Positions 17,338 to 25,970 of a stretch of 64,000 nucleotides of DNA are shown here, in pieces. This DNA is from Deefgea salmonis (GTDB lineage Bacteria; Pseudomonadota; Gammaproteobacteria; Burkholderiales; Chitinibacteraceae), in NCBI RefSeq assembly GCF_020531905.1, contig NZ_JAJAWG010000005.1, positions 1 through 64,000 on the forward strand, written 5' to 3'. A program made the position numbers and the translations under genes. Within the stretch, counting starts at the first letter, position 1. Every line of letters starts with the position of its first letter. The notes beneath the pieces were generated by a model, which did no database searches, was not told the DNA's origin, and was given only the letters and a program-made list of their open reading frames with translations.

Positions 17338-18831
17338 ATGTCGCTTGCCGTTTTGTATTCTCGCGCACTGGATGGCTTGTGTGCGCAGTCGGTTACCGTT
17401 GAAGTTCATCTGGCCAATGGCTTGCCCGCATTTAATTTAGTGGGATTGGCCGATACTGAAGTTCGTGAATCTCGTGAACGGGTTCGAGCGGCATTGCAAG
17501 TTGCTGGTTTTGAATTTCCTAATCGCCGGATCACGGTTAATTTAGCGCCAGCCGATTTACCCAAAGGGGCGGGGCATTATGATTTAGCGATTGCGGTGGG
17601 TGTTTTAGCTGCAAGTGGGCAATTACCCTGTGACCATTTAGCCGATTATGAATTTGCGGGTGAATTAGGTTTAACTGGGCAATTACGCGCAGTACGTGGT
17701 GGCTTGGCCTTCGCAATGGCGGCCCGTGATGCACAACGAACACTGATTATTAGTGCCAGTAGTAGCGATGAAGCCGCCTTAATTCAAAATGCAACGATAT
17801 TGTCTGCTGCGCATTTACTCGAAGTTTGCCACCATCTGAGTGGTACTCAATTGTTACCGCCAGCTTTGGCGCCTGCAGATAGGGCGAGTCCGACTTATCC
17901 GGATTTAGCCGATGTGAAGGGGCAGTCATCTGCTCGGCGTGGACTTGAGGTGGCGGCTGCAGGCAATCATTCATTATTACTGATCGGCCCTCCAGGAACG
18001 GGTAAGTCAATGTTGGCGCAGCGGCTGCCGGGCTTATTGCCACCCTTATTGGAATTTGAAGCGCTAGAGGCGGCGGCGATTCAGTCCTTAGGACAAAATG
18101 GACTTGATTTTCGCCGTGTTGGTCAGCGGCCATTTCGTAGCCCGCACCATACGGCGTCCAGCGTGGCATTAGTTGGGGGCGGCAGTATTCCGCAACCCGG
18201 TGAGATCTCATTGGCGCATCACGGGGTGCTTTTTTTAGATGAATTGCCTGAATTTGATCGAAAAGTTTTAGAAGTACTGCGCGAGCCGCTCGAGAGCGGA
18301 AAAATTCATATTTCGCGCGCCGCGCGGCAAGCTGAATTTCCGGCGAGGTTTCAGCTGGTGGCAGCGATGAATCCTTGCCCTTGTGGATATTTGGGGCATT
18401 TGAAGAAAGCATGTCGTTGCACTCCAGAGCAAGTGCTGCGCTATCGAAACCGAATTTCTGGGCCATTACTTGATCGCATTGATATGGTGGTTGAAGTGCC
18501 GGCGATTCCTGATACGGTGTTATTGGCCAAAGGGCAAAGCGAAGGCAGTCTATTGGTGCGCGAACGGGTTTGTGCTGCCCGTGCGCGGCAGTTAGCACGG
18601 CAAGGGCATAATAATTCGACTTTACTCGGGGCGGCCATGGAGACTCATTGCCAAACGGATGCCGCAGGTTTGGCCATGTTGCAAAATGCGATTCAAAAAT
18701 TAGCCTGGTCTGCGCGTGCGTATCACCGAGTATTGCGCGTAGCACGAACGATTGCTGATTTAGCCGGAAGTGAGGCGATTTTAACGCCGCATTTGGCTGA
18801 GGCGATTCAATATCGTAGAGGTATTGAATGA
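17338..18831 (+). CDS. comM: ComM/YifB-type AAA ATPase (Mg-chelatase-like)
   Basis: Hexameric helicase that promotes branch migration of donor DNA in natural transformation. The 497 residues show the N-terminal Lon-type domain (VEVHLANGLPAFNLVGLAD, ESRERVRAAL), then the AAA domain with Walker A LIGPPGTGKSMLAQRLPG (about 218-235), Walker B GVLFLDELPEF, and the cysteine-bearing NPCPCGYLGH..CRC segment. The C-terminal region has YHRVLRVARTIADLAGS. The ATG at 17338 follows a short divergent promoter region. Confidence 0.94.
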   Translation: MSLAVLYSRALDGLCAQSVTVEVHLANGLPAFNLVGLADTEVRESRERVRAALQVAGFEFPNRRITVNLAPADLPKGAGHYDLAIAVGVLAASGQLPCDHLADYEFAGELGLTGQLRAVRGGLAFAMAARDAQRTLIISASSSDEAALIQNATILSAAHLLEVCHHLSGTQLLPPALAPADRASPTYPDLADVKGQSSARRGLEVAAAGNHSLLLIGPPGTGKSMLAQRLPGLLPPLLEFEALEAAAIQSLGQNGLDFRRVGQRPFRSPHHTASSVALVGGGSIPQPGEISLAHHGVLFLDELPEFDRKVLEVLREPLESGKIHISRAARQAEFPARFQLVAAMNPCPCGYLGHLKKACRCTPEQVLRYRNRISGPLLDRIDMVVEVPAIPDTVLLAKGQSEGSLLVRERVCAARARQLARQGHNNSTLLGAAMETHCQTDAAGLAMLQNAIQKLAWSARAYHRVLRVARTIADLAGSEAILTPHLAEAIQYRRGIE

Positions 18832-19074
18832 ATGTATTGCTCTATAAGCCTTGTTAGTCATGGTTTTCATCGATATACCCAAGTTGATACTATTCTATAC
18901 ATCGATAGCACCACATCAAATATGCTGAAGCGGCATCAATCAACCTGAGTGCGTTCAATGCATAGCTCAGTGTGATGGGCTGAATCTAAATTAGATTTTC
19001 AATCTTGAATATTCGCACGTGGCTTGCGCAAGACATCGTGGTTGTGGATATTTGAAACAATGTCGTTTAAGGCT

Positions 19075-19086
19075 TTCTCTGCTAGA
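19075..19086 (+). repeat. Candidate attachment-site repeat, left copy
   Basis: The 12-mer TTCTCTGCTAGA recurs as an exact direct repeat at 23757-23768, bracketing the integrase/resolvase element. It lies 5 nt before the integrase start. It is short, so it remains a candidate. Confidence 0.4.
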
Positions 19087-19091
19087 AGGCT

Positions 19092-20594
19092 ATGTCAGAC
19101 TTATCCTTTATATTTCAATCGCTTAGTAGAGTTAATCAAGCAAGTCAACGAGTAATTACTAAATCTAAGGCTTATCATTGCATCGTGAGGCCTACTGGTC
19201 GCTATCGAAGCTACGGTATTAAGACGCTGAGTCAGTCAGGCAAGACGACTATTATCAGGCGTATTGAAACTGAGGCTAAAGCAATGGAACTACTAGAGGC
19301 TCTACAAGCTCACGAGACAGACCCAGAGATCATCAGGAAGGCGATTGCTGCTGAACGTGCCGGACTCATCGAGTCAGCCGCTGGTCATATCCTCCAGTCA
19401 TGGTACTGGCAGTCAATTGAAGAGTTAGCCGATAAGCTTGCTTTGCCTGATGTCGCTAACCTCGCGGTCTCTATTCAAGATGCGAAGAGCAAACGACCAG
19501 AAGATAATGAGCTAGATCCTACGACAGTTAAACGATTGTTGAGATCAGCACCAGCAATGGTCAATAGCTCAGTAGTCGCTCCAACCAAAGCTAAACCTAA
19601 CGCCAAACCTCTTGCTGAGCTGATACCGCTTTACCTTGAGTCTCGAAAGAATCCATCAGACCCAAAGAAACGAATATCTGATACTACCTATGACGCGATT
19701 GTCCTTGCTATGCGAAGCCTTAGTGGCAAGTTAGACCTTGAAATGTTGACCTCTAAACCGAAACTTAAGGGGCTTGCAGAGGTGTTACTAGGGGAGCTTA
19801 AGTCATCCACGGTTGAGAAACGCATGGGTCATATCGCTATGCTGACTAAGTGGCTTACTGAAAGCTATGAACTAGAAGACCTTGGTCTAACTAAGCCCTT
19901 AGTGACTGATCCTTGGAGACCAGAGCCGAATAGGATAAGCGATGACACAGCCAAACAGGAAGCGATTGCTCAGCTATTATCACCGACCTCAAAGGCTTCA
20001 CCTAAAGCCCTTTCCTCAATGCTGGCAGGTAGCCCTGACTTCTGGTTAGCTGGCCTAATGAGCCTCTCAGGGGCACGAATTAACGAATTGACCCCATTGA
20101 CTGTAGAAGACCTAAAGCCTGACCAGATTGACCCTGATGTCTTCTGGATTCATATTCACGGGGTAACGAAGGCGGCAGCTAAAGGGGAACGGTCAGTAAA
20201 GAATGAAGCCTCTATACGCTGGATTCCCATTGTTGATGGTCGCCATAATTATCATGAGTCATTTACCCTTAATGGACTCACTGAGTTCTTGACCAGTAGG
20301 ACTGCCCGTAACCGTTGGAGTGAAGGCCGACTAGGTAAGACCCTGCAGAGCCTTGGTCATACAGCGCACCAGTACCGCCACCGTTTAATTAATCTAATGA
20401 AACTGTCAGGTGTCACTGATGAAGTAGGGAAGTCTATCTCTGGTCACACAGAGAGCGATAAGAGTGTCTACACGGAGACCTATGGTCATGTGGCGGCTCA
20501 ACTTAAGGAAACGACTAGAGACCAACAAGAAGCCCAAATCGAGGCTCTACGGGTCGTTGATAGGTACTTCAATAAAAATAATAATAATCTGTGA
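19092..20594 (+). CDS. Tyrosine-type site-specific integrase
   Basis: The 500-residue phage or island integrase has an N-terminal SAM-like/arm-binding part (about 1-170), a core-binding helical domain (about 180-300, beginning PLAELIPLYLESRKN) and the catalytic domain. Visible catalytic residues are Arg in LSGARINELTPL (about 330), His and Arg in HQYRHRLINL (about 441-444), His in SGHTESDKSV and the Tyr nucleophile in VYTETYGH (about 467). AGAAGG precedes the start. Codon use is unlike the neighbouring comM and parE, consistent with transfer. Confidence 0.9.
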   Translation: MSDLSFIFQSLSRVNQASQRVITKSKAYHCIVRPTGRYRSYGIKTLSQSGKTTIIRRIETEAKAMELLEALQAHETDPEIIRKAIAAERAGLIESAAGHILQSWYWQSIEELADKLALPDVANLAVSIQDAKSKRPEDNELDPTTVKRLLRSAPAMVNSSVVAPTKAKPNAKPLAELIPLYLESRKNPSDPKKRISDTTYDAIVLAMRSLSGKLDLEMLTSKPKLKGLAEVLLGELKSSTVEKRMGHIAMLTKWLTESYELEDLGLTKPLVTDPWRPEPNRISDDTAKQEAIAQLLSPTSKASPKALSSMLAGSPDFWLAGLMSLSGARINELTPLTVEDLKPDQIDPDVFWIHIHGVTKAAAKGERSVKNEASIRWIPIVDGRHNYHESFTLNGLTEFLTSRTARNRWSEGRLGKTLQSLGHTAHQYRHRLINLMKLSGVTDEVGKSISGHTESDKSVYTETYGHVAAQLKETTRDQQEAQIEALRVVDRYFNKNNNNL

Positions 20595-20806
20595 GACCCC
20601 ATATGTGATTGTTAATACCCACGAAATACCCCCGTAGGCCACCTACCGCCCCCCCTTAAGTCAGACCAAACCACTGACCATAGGTAGACTTAACCTGTCA
20701 ATCATTCGGTCTCTTAAGCGTACTATTACCAATCAAGGTTCGGCAGGTATACTTGATGAGTCCTTACGGCTATCATGTGGCCTGTGGATAACTAAGGTAG
20801 CGACCG

Positions 20807-21367
20807 ATGATACTAGCCTATACACGGGTCAGCACCAGCGAACAGACGACCATTGCTCAAGAGTCAACAATCACTGATAAGTATAAGATTGACCAGCTCT
20901 TTACCGATGCTGCTACTAGCGGTTCTAAGCCATTCAGTGAGCGTGAAGGTGCTGCTAGTCTCCTTGCTTATGTGAAGACTCTCGGGTCACCTGTGACGCT
21001 TGTAGTTGCTGCTATTGACCGTCTAGGCCGTAATACGGTTGATGTAATAACGACGATTGAAGAGCTTCAGAGTCTCGGGGTCACCGTTGTGTCAGTCCGT
21101 GAAGGGTTTGACCTATCGACCCCAATCGGCAAGGCTATGTTGACCATGCTGGCTGCTGTCGCTGAGCTTGAACGGGAGAACATTAGGTCACGACAAAGGG
21201 CTGGTATTGAAGCTGCTAAGGCTGCTGGACGCTATGTTAAGTCTGGTGCTGGTAAGGACAGCCAAGAGTCAATACAAGCTGCTAGAGCCGCTGGAATGAC
21301 CCAAAAAGAAGCTGCGGCAAGCCTTGGCTTATCTTTAAGTTCAATCAAGAGATACTGGTCTTATTAG
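20807..21367 (+). CDS. Serine recombinase/resolvase
   Basis: This 186-residue small serine recombinase has its nucleophile at Ser9 in YTRVSTSEQ and the catalytic-core motifs VAAIDRLGRNTVDV and GFDLSTPIGKAM, followed by the long E helix (LAAVAELERENIRSRQRAG). A C-terminal helix-turn-helix is visible (GMTQKEAAASLGLSLSSIKRYW). It lies 212 nt after the integrase in the same direction and has the same codon style. It could resolve cointegrates or act as an invertase; no inverted target pair was recognised. Confidence 0.9.
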   Translation: MILAYTRVSTSEQTTIAQESTITDKYKIDQLFTDAATSGSKPFSEREGAASLLAYVKTLGSPVTLVVAAIDRLGRNTVDVITTIEELQSLGVTVVSVREGFDLSTPIGKAMLTMLAAVAELERENIRSRQRAGIEAAKAAGRYVKSGAGKDSQESIQAARAAGMTQKEAAASLGLSLSSIKRYWSY

Positions 21368-22080
21368 ATGGGAATAATTCTCAATAATGCCCTCTATCTG
21401 TCTTTATCTGTACCCCAGTCGATGACTTTATGTCAATGCTTTAGATCTAGCACCTATGCGGGTTACAGCCAGCTAAACTTAAAATTCACACGTGTAGAGA
21501 AGACAAACAGAGGGGGGGACTAAAGGTTATAACTAAAGTAGAGACTTAAGGTCAGACCATAATAGACCCCTTAAGGTTGGGTTGACCAGATATGGATTGT
21601 GCTGTGGTGGTGGTTGACCCAAGTGATACAGATAGTCTGTCTGGTCTATCAACTGCTAGTCCGACAATGTGTCTGTCATATTGTTACTACCACCACTGCT
21701 ATCAATCCCAATCAATAGACTTAGAGTCCTCACCTTCCTATAGTCATACAGTTGGTCAAACCCACAGGCTAAGACCTCGGTTTAATGACCATTTGGCCTA
21801 TCTCAAGTAACTGCCAGCCCAGACAGCAAGTCAGTCATATTGACCCTTGCGGTATAACTTAATGAAGTGGTGATTATCAATATCCCATCAATCCACTGAT
21901 AGACTGAGAGTCATTGCTGAAGTAGACCATTATCATCACTGGTCAACTGTTCGCTAGAACGCTCATATCCCCTGACCTACAGCATCCAACCTAAACACCT
22001 TATGTAAGATCATTTGCTTGCCGCTACCAGTTACCCCGTTGAGGCCGTTTGGTGCTGACTAGCGGGGACTTGCACGTGGT
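21368..22080. other. Non-coding part of the integrative element with diverged direct repeats
   Basis: No credible gene here; a 72-codon frame at 21592-21810 lacks protein-like character. The segment 21620-21740 is echoed by 21820-21926: both contain GTCATATTG, then TATCAAT..CCC..ATCAAT, then AGACT.AGAGTC in the same order. CTTAAGGTCAGACC at about 21547 also resembles CTTAAGTCAGACC near 20657. These could be recombinase-binding or replication iterons. Confidence 0.45.
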
Positions 22081-22998
22081 TTACTTATTATTTTCTAAGT
22101 ACGCCGCAATTGCTTTATTCAAATTATTGGGCTTAGCTATTTCTCGCGTTAATCGCTGACCTGCTTCAACTTGCCTAGCAGTTATTGGCTTAATTTTATC
22201 TCTCAATTTAGGAACAATTTCAAGTGGGTCAGCTTCCGCGAGATTTTGCAATGCATATCCAACCACTATGTCTTTTTGCACGCCCTTACCAAATAGATAC
22301 ATATATGATAGTAAGCCTTGACCTACAGGATCTCCACCATCTGCAGATTTACTAATCCAGTCTAAGGCTTCTCCATAGTCTTTTGGCACACCGATACCGA
22401 AAAGATACATTTGGCCTAGAGCATTTTGAGCTTCAGCAAGCCCTTGTACAGCCGCTTTACGATACCATCTAATCGCAATTCCGTAGTTTTTAGATACTCC
22501 CTGCCCACTAGAATACATTCTACCAAGATGATACTGCCCTTCACTATTTTGTTGTTCCGCAGCTTTATTAAACCAATTTAAAGCAATTGGGTAATCTTTC
22601 GGTACGCCCAGTCCTTGTTCATACATCCAGCCAAGTTTGGCCTGCGCATATGCATACCCTTTCTCTGCAGACTTGAGGAATAAGCGTGCCGCTTGTTTTT
22701 CGTCTTTTAACACGCCTCGACCAGTTAAGTAGATCCTCCCAAGATAATATTGCCCCATCGGGTCATCTTGATCCGCAGCTTTACTTAACCAACTTAATGC
22801 TAATTCATCATTCTTTGGAACGAATATACCGAAAAAGTACCAGCTACCAAGCAATGCCTGCTGCTCTGCACCACCTTGTTCAGCAACTTTAATATTACTA
22901 GCAATGTAGTTGTCTAAAGAGTTTTTGCTATCTTTTTGCTCCGCTGATACTGCCGTAACCATGCTTGCCAATAAGGCGGCGAGTAATAATTTCTTCAT
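22081..22998 (-). CDS. Exported Sel1-repeat (TPR-like) protein
   Basis: The 305-residue protein has a signal peptide (MKKLLLAALLASMVTAVSA, cut before EQKD) and six Sel1-like repeats of about 36 residues (for example LGRIYLTGRGVLKDEKQA, LGWMYEQGLGVPKDYPIA and LGQMYLFGIGVPKDYGEA). It ends in a charged helical tail. Sel1 repeats form solenoids for protein-protein contact; a periplasmic location is expected. It lies inside the putative integrative element together with the small exported gene upstream (32-nt gap), so the pair is probably its cargo. Confidence 0.88.
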   Translation of the reverse strand: MKKLLLAALLASMVTAVSAEQKDSKNSLDNYIASNIKVAEQGGAEQQALLGSWYFFGIFVPKNDELALSWLSKAADQDDPMGQYYLGRIYLTGRGVLKDEKQAARLFLKSAEKGYAYAQAKLGWMYEQGLGVPKDYPIALNWFNKAAEQQNSEGQYHLGRMYSSGQGVSKNYGIAIRWYRKAAVQGLAEAQNALGQMYLFGIGVPKDYGEALDWISKSADGGDPVGQGLLSYMYLFGKGVQKDIVVGYALQNLAEADPLEIVPKLRDKIKPITARQVEAGQRLTREIAKPNNLNKAIAAYLENNK

Positions 22999-23030
22999 TT
23001 AATCTAGTCCAATATGGAGAGTTGACACTA

Positions 23031-23399
23031 TTACTCTGAGTCTTCTTCAGTGGTTTCAATGGGTCGCATAATTCGACTAACAACCATCGCGGTGGCTAGA
23101 CCTTTTGCATAACCTTCGGATTTTTTAAGCTCGCCATAAGCTTCTGCGTAACTAAGGGCTAATTGTTTGATGCGCGATGCGTCACCTTCAATAATCGCCG
23201 CTTGCAGTGCGCTCAAATTTAGACTTACGTTCTCTTTGGTTTTCTTGTAGTGCTCTGACCTTTCGATAGACCCAAGGAAGATTGGCAAGACCCGCTCAAT
23301 CGCTGCATCTTTATCGCGGTGCGCTAGGTTATCTAGGGTTTCAGCGTGAAGTTGGCTAGTTGTAGCGATTAGACCAATTGTGAGAATTAGATTCTTCAT
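23031..23399 (-). CDS. Small exported protein of unknown function
   Basis: The 122 residues begin with a likely signal peptide (MKNLILTIGLIATTSQLHA, cleaved before ETLD). The mature part is mainly helical and charged (DKDAAIERVLPIFLGSIERSEHYKK, in two helices) and ends with IMRPIETTEEDSE. I do not recognise a family. It lies directly upstream of the Sel1-repeat gene on the same strand, so the two are probably co-transcribed and both act in the periplasm. Confidence 0.65.
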   Translation of the reverse strand: MKNLILTIGLIATTSQLHAETLDNLAHRDKDAAIERVLPIFLGSIERSEHYKKTKENVSLNLSALQAAIIEGDASRIKQLALSYAEAYGELKKSEGYAKGLATAMVVSRIMRPIETTEEDSE

Positions 23400-23607
23400 T
23401 CGGTCAGCTCCGATAGCCGATTGGCTCTTGTAAGTTGCTTAAAGCCCAACACTCTATCGAATACTTACAGATTTAAACGATGTATTTTTACACTACCAAT
23501 TAAACTACCCTGTCATAACGAAAGGGGTAAATAATTAAAAATTAAGTTTGATCAGCAATACAGCGATAGCGCTAATGCCCCAACCCTCTGCCTACTGGTC
23601 ATTAACT

Positions 23608-23644
23608 GCCGTCTCCTTGGATCTCCCCCTTGAGGCGGCTTTTT
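23608..23644 (+). terminator. Orphan terminator-like hairpin
   Basis: GCCGTCTC (23608-23615) pairs with GAGGCGGC (23632-23639), followed by TTTTT. No plus-strand gene ends nearby, so it may be a remnant or end a small RNA. Confidence 0.5.
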
Positions 23645-23756
23645 GTCGAACACTATACAAATAGATATAATTAAATTAATTACTAATCTAGTACTTAAAG
23701 TCCACCTATTGTTTACTAGGAGACCCGCCCTAAGCTAGTATTAACGCTACTATCCA

Positions 23757-23768
23757 TTCTCTGCTAGA
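23757..23768 (+). repeat. Candidate attachment-site repeat, right copy
   Basis: Exact second copy of TTCTCTGCTAGA, 4.68 kb from the left copy. If it is real, the element runs from about 19.08 to 23.77 kb. Confidence 0.4.
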
Positions 23769-23790
23769 CTTCCCTCCAATCATTTTTACC

Positions 23791-23806
23791 GGTTTCACGT
23801 GAAACA
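23791..23806. promoter_or_regulatory. parS: parS-like site directly before the parE start codon
   Basis: GGTTTCACGTGAAACA matches the ParB-binding consensus TGTTTCACGTGAAACA at 15 of 16 positions. It ends at the base before the parE ATG, in the place where a Shine-Dalgarno would normally lie. Confidence 0.85.
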
Positions 23807-25780
23807 ATGGCAGCTCCTAAATACGACGAATCTTCCGTTAAGGTTTTAAAAGGCCTTGATCCAGTCCGCCACCGTCCTGGCATGTACACCCGCACAGATA
23901 ATCCCTTGCATATTTGCCAAGAGGTGATTGATAACGCTGCCGATGAAGCGCTTGGTGGTTATGCCTCGCAAATTGACGTGGTTTTATATCGTAACCAATC
24001 AATGCGGGTAGCTGATAATGGTCGGGGTATTCCGGTTGGTTTACATCCGGAAGAGGGTGTACCCACGGTGCAAGTGGTATTTACTCAGCTGCATGCAGGC
24101 GGTAAATTTGATAAAAAAGACGGCGGGGCTTATGCCTTCTCGGGCGGTTTACATGGCGTTGGTGTTTCGGTTACCAATGCTTTGTCGACACGACTAGAAG
24201 TTGAAGTTCGTCGTGAAGGACAAATTAACCGCCTAGTTTTTTCTGGCGGCGATGTGATTGAACCTTTGTTAGTGACTGGAACATGTTTAAAAAAAGACAC
24301 TGGCACGCGGGTTTTTGTTGAGCCCGATCCAAAGTATTTTGATAACCCCACCATTCCGGTGGCTGATCTTGAGCATTTATTAAAATCTAAAGCGGTGCTT
24401 TTGCCTGGGCTGATCGTGACGCTCAATATTGAGCAAGCGAATGGTGAATTACTCGAAAAACGCTGGTGTTATCCCGATGGTTTATTGGGTTATCTCAATG
24501 AACAAGTTGCTGGTTATACCCAGCTGATTCCTATTTTGCAGGGCGAAAAATACATCGAAGGTGAAGATGAGGTTTTCTCGCGTGGGGAAGGTTGTGCTTG
24601 GGCATTAACATGGACTGAAGACGGCAGCGTGAATCGCGAATCGTATGTGAATCTGATTCCAACGCCAGCCGGCGGTACGCATGAATCTGGCCTGCGCGAC
24701 GGGGTGTTTCAAGTTGTCAAAACGTTTATTGATTTTCATAACTTGCTGCCCAAAGGCGTGAAATTACTGCCGGAAGACTTATTTAGTCGCTGCTCGTTTG
24801 TTCTGTCTGCCAAAGTGCTCGATCCGCAATTTCAAGGTCAAACCAAAGACAAACTCACTAGTCGCGATGGTCTCAAACTGGTGTCGGCAATGGTGCGTTC
24901 ACCCTTTGAGTTGTGGTTGAACGAACACGTTGATTTGGGTAAAAAACTCGCCGAACTGGCCATTCGCGCCGCACAATCGCGGCAGAAAAATGCGCAAAAA
25001 GTTGAAAAGAAAAAATCCTCAGGCGTGGCGGTGTTGCCGGGTAAATTGACCGATTGCGCCTCGGATGAAACCGAGCGCTGCGAATTGTTCCTCGTCGAAG
25101 GGGATTCGGCGGGCGGCTCGGCCAAAATGGGGCGCGATAAAGATTTTCAAGCGATTTTGCCGCTGCGCGGTAAGGTGCTCAATACTTGGGAAGTCGATAA
25201 AGACCAGATTTTCGGCAACAACGAAGTCCACGATATGGCGGTCGCCATTGGCGTTGACCCGCATACGCTCGATAGCGGCGCAGATTTAAGCGGTCTACGC
25301 TACGGCAAAGTCATCATCATGTCCGATGCGGACGTGGATGGCTCGCATATTCAAGTGTTGTTGCTGACGTTGTTTTATCGCCATTTCCCGCAGCTCGTCG
25401 CGAATGGCCACATCTATGTCGCGCAGCCGCCGCTGTACCGCGTTGACGTTGGCGGTAGTGGTAAAAACAAACCACCACGCAAATTTTATGCGCTCGACGA
25501 AGGTGAATTAACCGCGATTCTAGATAAGCTCAAAGGCGAAAAATTACGTGAATCAGCATGGAATATTTCACGTTTCAAAGGCTTGGGTGAAATGAACGCC
25601 GAGCAATTGTTCGACACAACGATGAATCCCGATACGCGCCGCGTGATGCGGGTCTCTATTCATTCTGATGTGGCGGCCAATACCCGTGATGTGATGAATA
25701 TGTTGATGAGTAAATCTGAGGCGTCTAGCCGCCGAGCATGGCTGGAAGCACGCGGTAATGAGGTTGAGGCCGATTTATAA
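23807..25780 (+). CDS. parE: DNA topoisomerase IV subunit B
   Basis: ATPase subunit of the decatenating type II topoisomerase. The 657 residues have the GHKL ATPase opening (VRHRPGMYTRTDNPLH, EVIDNAADEALGG, VADNGRGIPVG, GLHGVGVSVTNALS), the transducer region and the Toprim domain with ELFLVEGDSAGGSAK (about 426-440) and IIMSDADVDGSHI, then RFKGLGEMNAEQL near the C-terminus. The motif QTKDKLTSRDGLK helps to separate ParE from GyrB. No Shine-Dalgarno is visible, because a parS-like site fills that position. A terminator follows. Its partner parC lies 8 kb away. Confidence 0.94.
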   Translation: MAAPKYDESSVKVLKGLDPVRHRPGMYTRTDNPLHICQEVIDNAADEALGGYASQIDVVLYRNQSMRVADNGRGIPVGLHPEEGVPTVQVVFTQLHAGGKFDKKDGGAYAFSGGLHGVGVSVTNALSTRLEVEVRREGQINRLVFSGGDVIEPLLVTGTCLKKDTGTRVFVEPDPKYFDNPTIPVADLEHLLKSKAVLLPGLIVTLNIEQANGELLEKRWCYPDGLLGYLNEQVAGYTQLIPILQGEKYIEGEDEVFSRGEGCAWALTWTEDGSVNRESYVNLIPTPAGGTHESGLRDGVFQVVKTFIDFHNLLPKGVKLLPEDLFSRCSFVLSAKVLDPQFQGQTKDKLTSRDGLKLVSAMVRSPFELWLNEHVDLGKKLAELAIRAAQSRQKNAQKVEKKKSSGVAVLPGKLTDCASDETERCELFLVEGDSAGGSAKMGRDKDFQAILPLRGKVLNTWEVDKDQIFGNNEVHDMAVAIGVDPHTLDSGADLSGLRYGKVIIMSDADVDGSHIQVLLLTLFYRHFPQLVANGHIYVAQPPLYRVDVGGSGKNKPPRKFYALDEGELTAILDKLKGEKLRESAWNISRFKGLGEMNAEQLFDTTMNPDTRRVMRVSIHSDVAANTRDVMNMLMSKSEASSRRAWLEARGNEVEADL

Positions 25781-25833
25781 TGGGTATTGCCCTGTAGGTA
25801 TTTATATTATTAGCTTATGGCTATATACCACAC

Positions 25834-25862
25834 AAAAAACCCGCAAGCTGCGGGTTTTTTAC
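25834..25862 (+). terminator. Terminator of parE
   Basis: AAAAACCCGCA / TGCGGGTTTTTT hairpin about 55 nt past the parE stop, ending in a T-run. Confidence 0.88.
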
Positions 25863-25970
25863 TTGGAAATTTATTCGCAGTTGAAGCCAAATTATCATTG
25901 AATCGTGCCGAGCGTGCGGCACTGCGCGCACGATCAAACGACAAAAAAGCCTTCGAGATGTGTAATCGGC

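Larger units (their letters stand above)
23400..23790. other. Right boundary region of the element, upstream of parE
   Basis: No gene seen. It holds an orphan plus-strand terminator-like hairpin at 23608-23644, the right copy of the 12-mer direct repeat at 23757-23768 and presumably the parE promoter. Confidence 0.5.

Noticed and set aside
21592-21810. A 72-codon frame in the element
   Set aside because: Low-complexity, repeat-derived sequence without a Shine-Dalgarno; it looks like chance.
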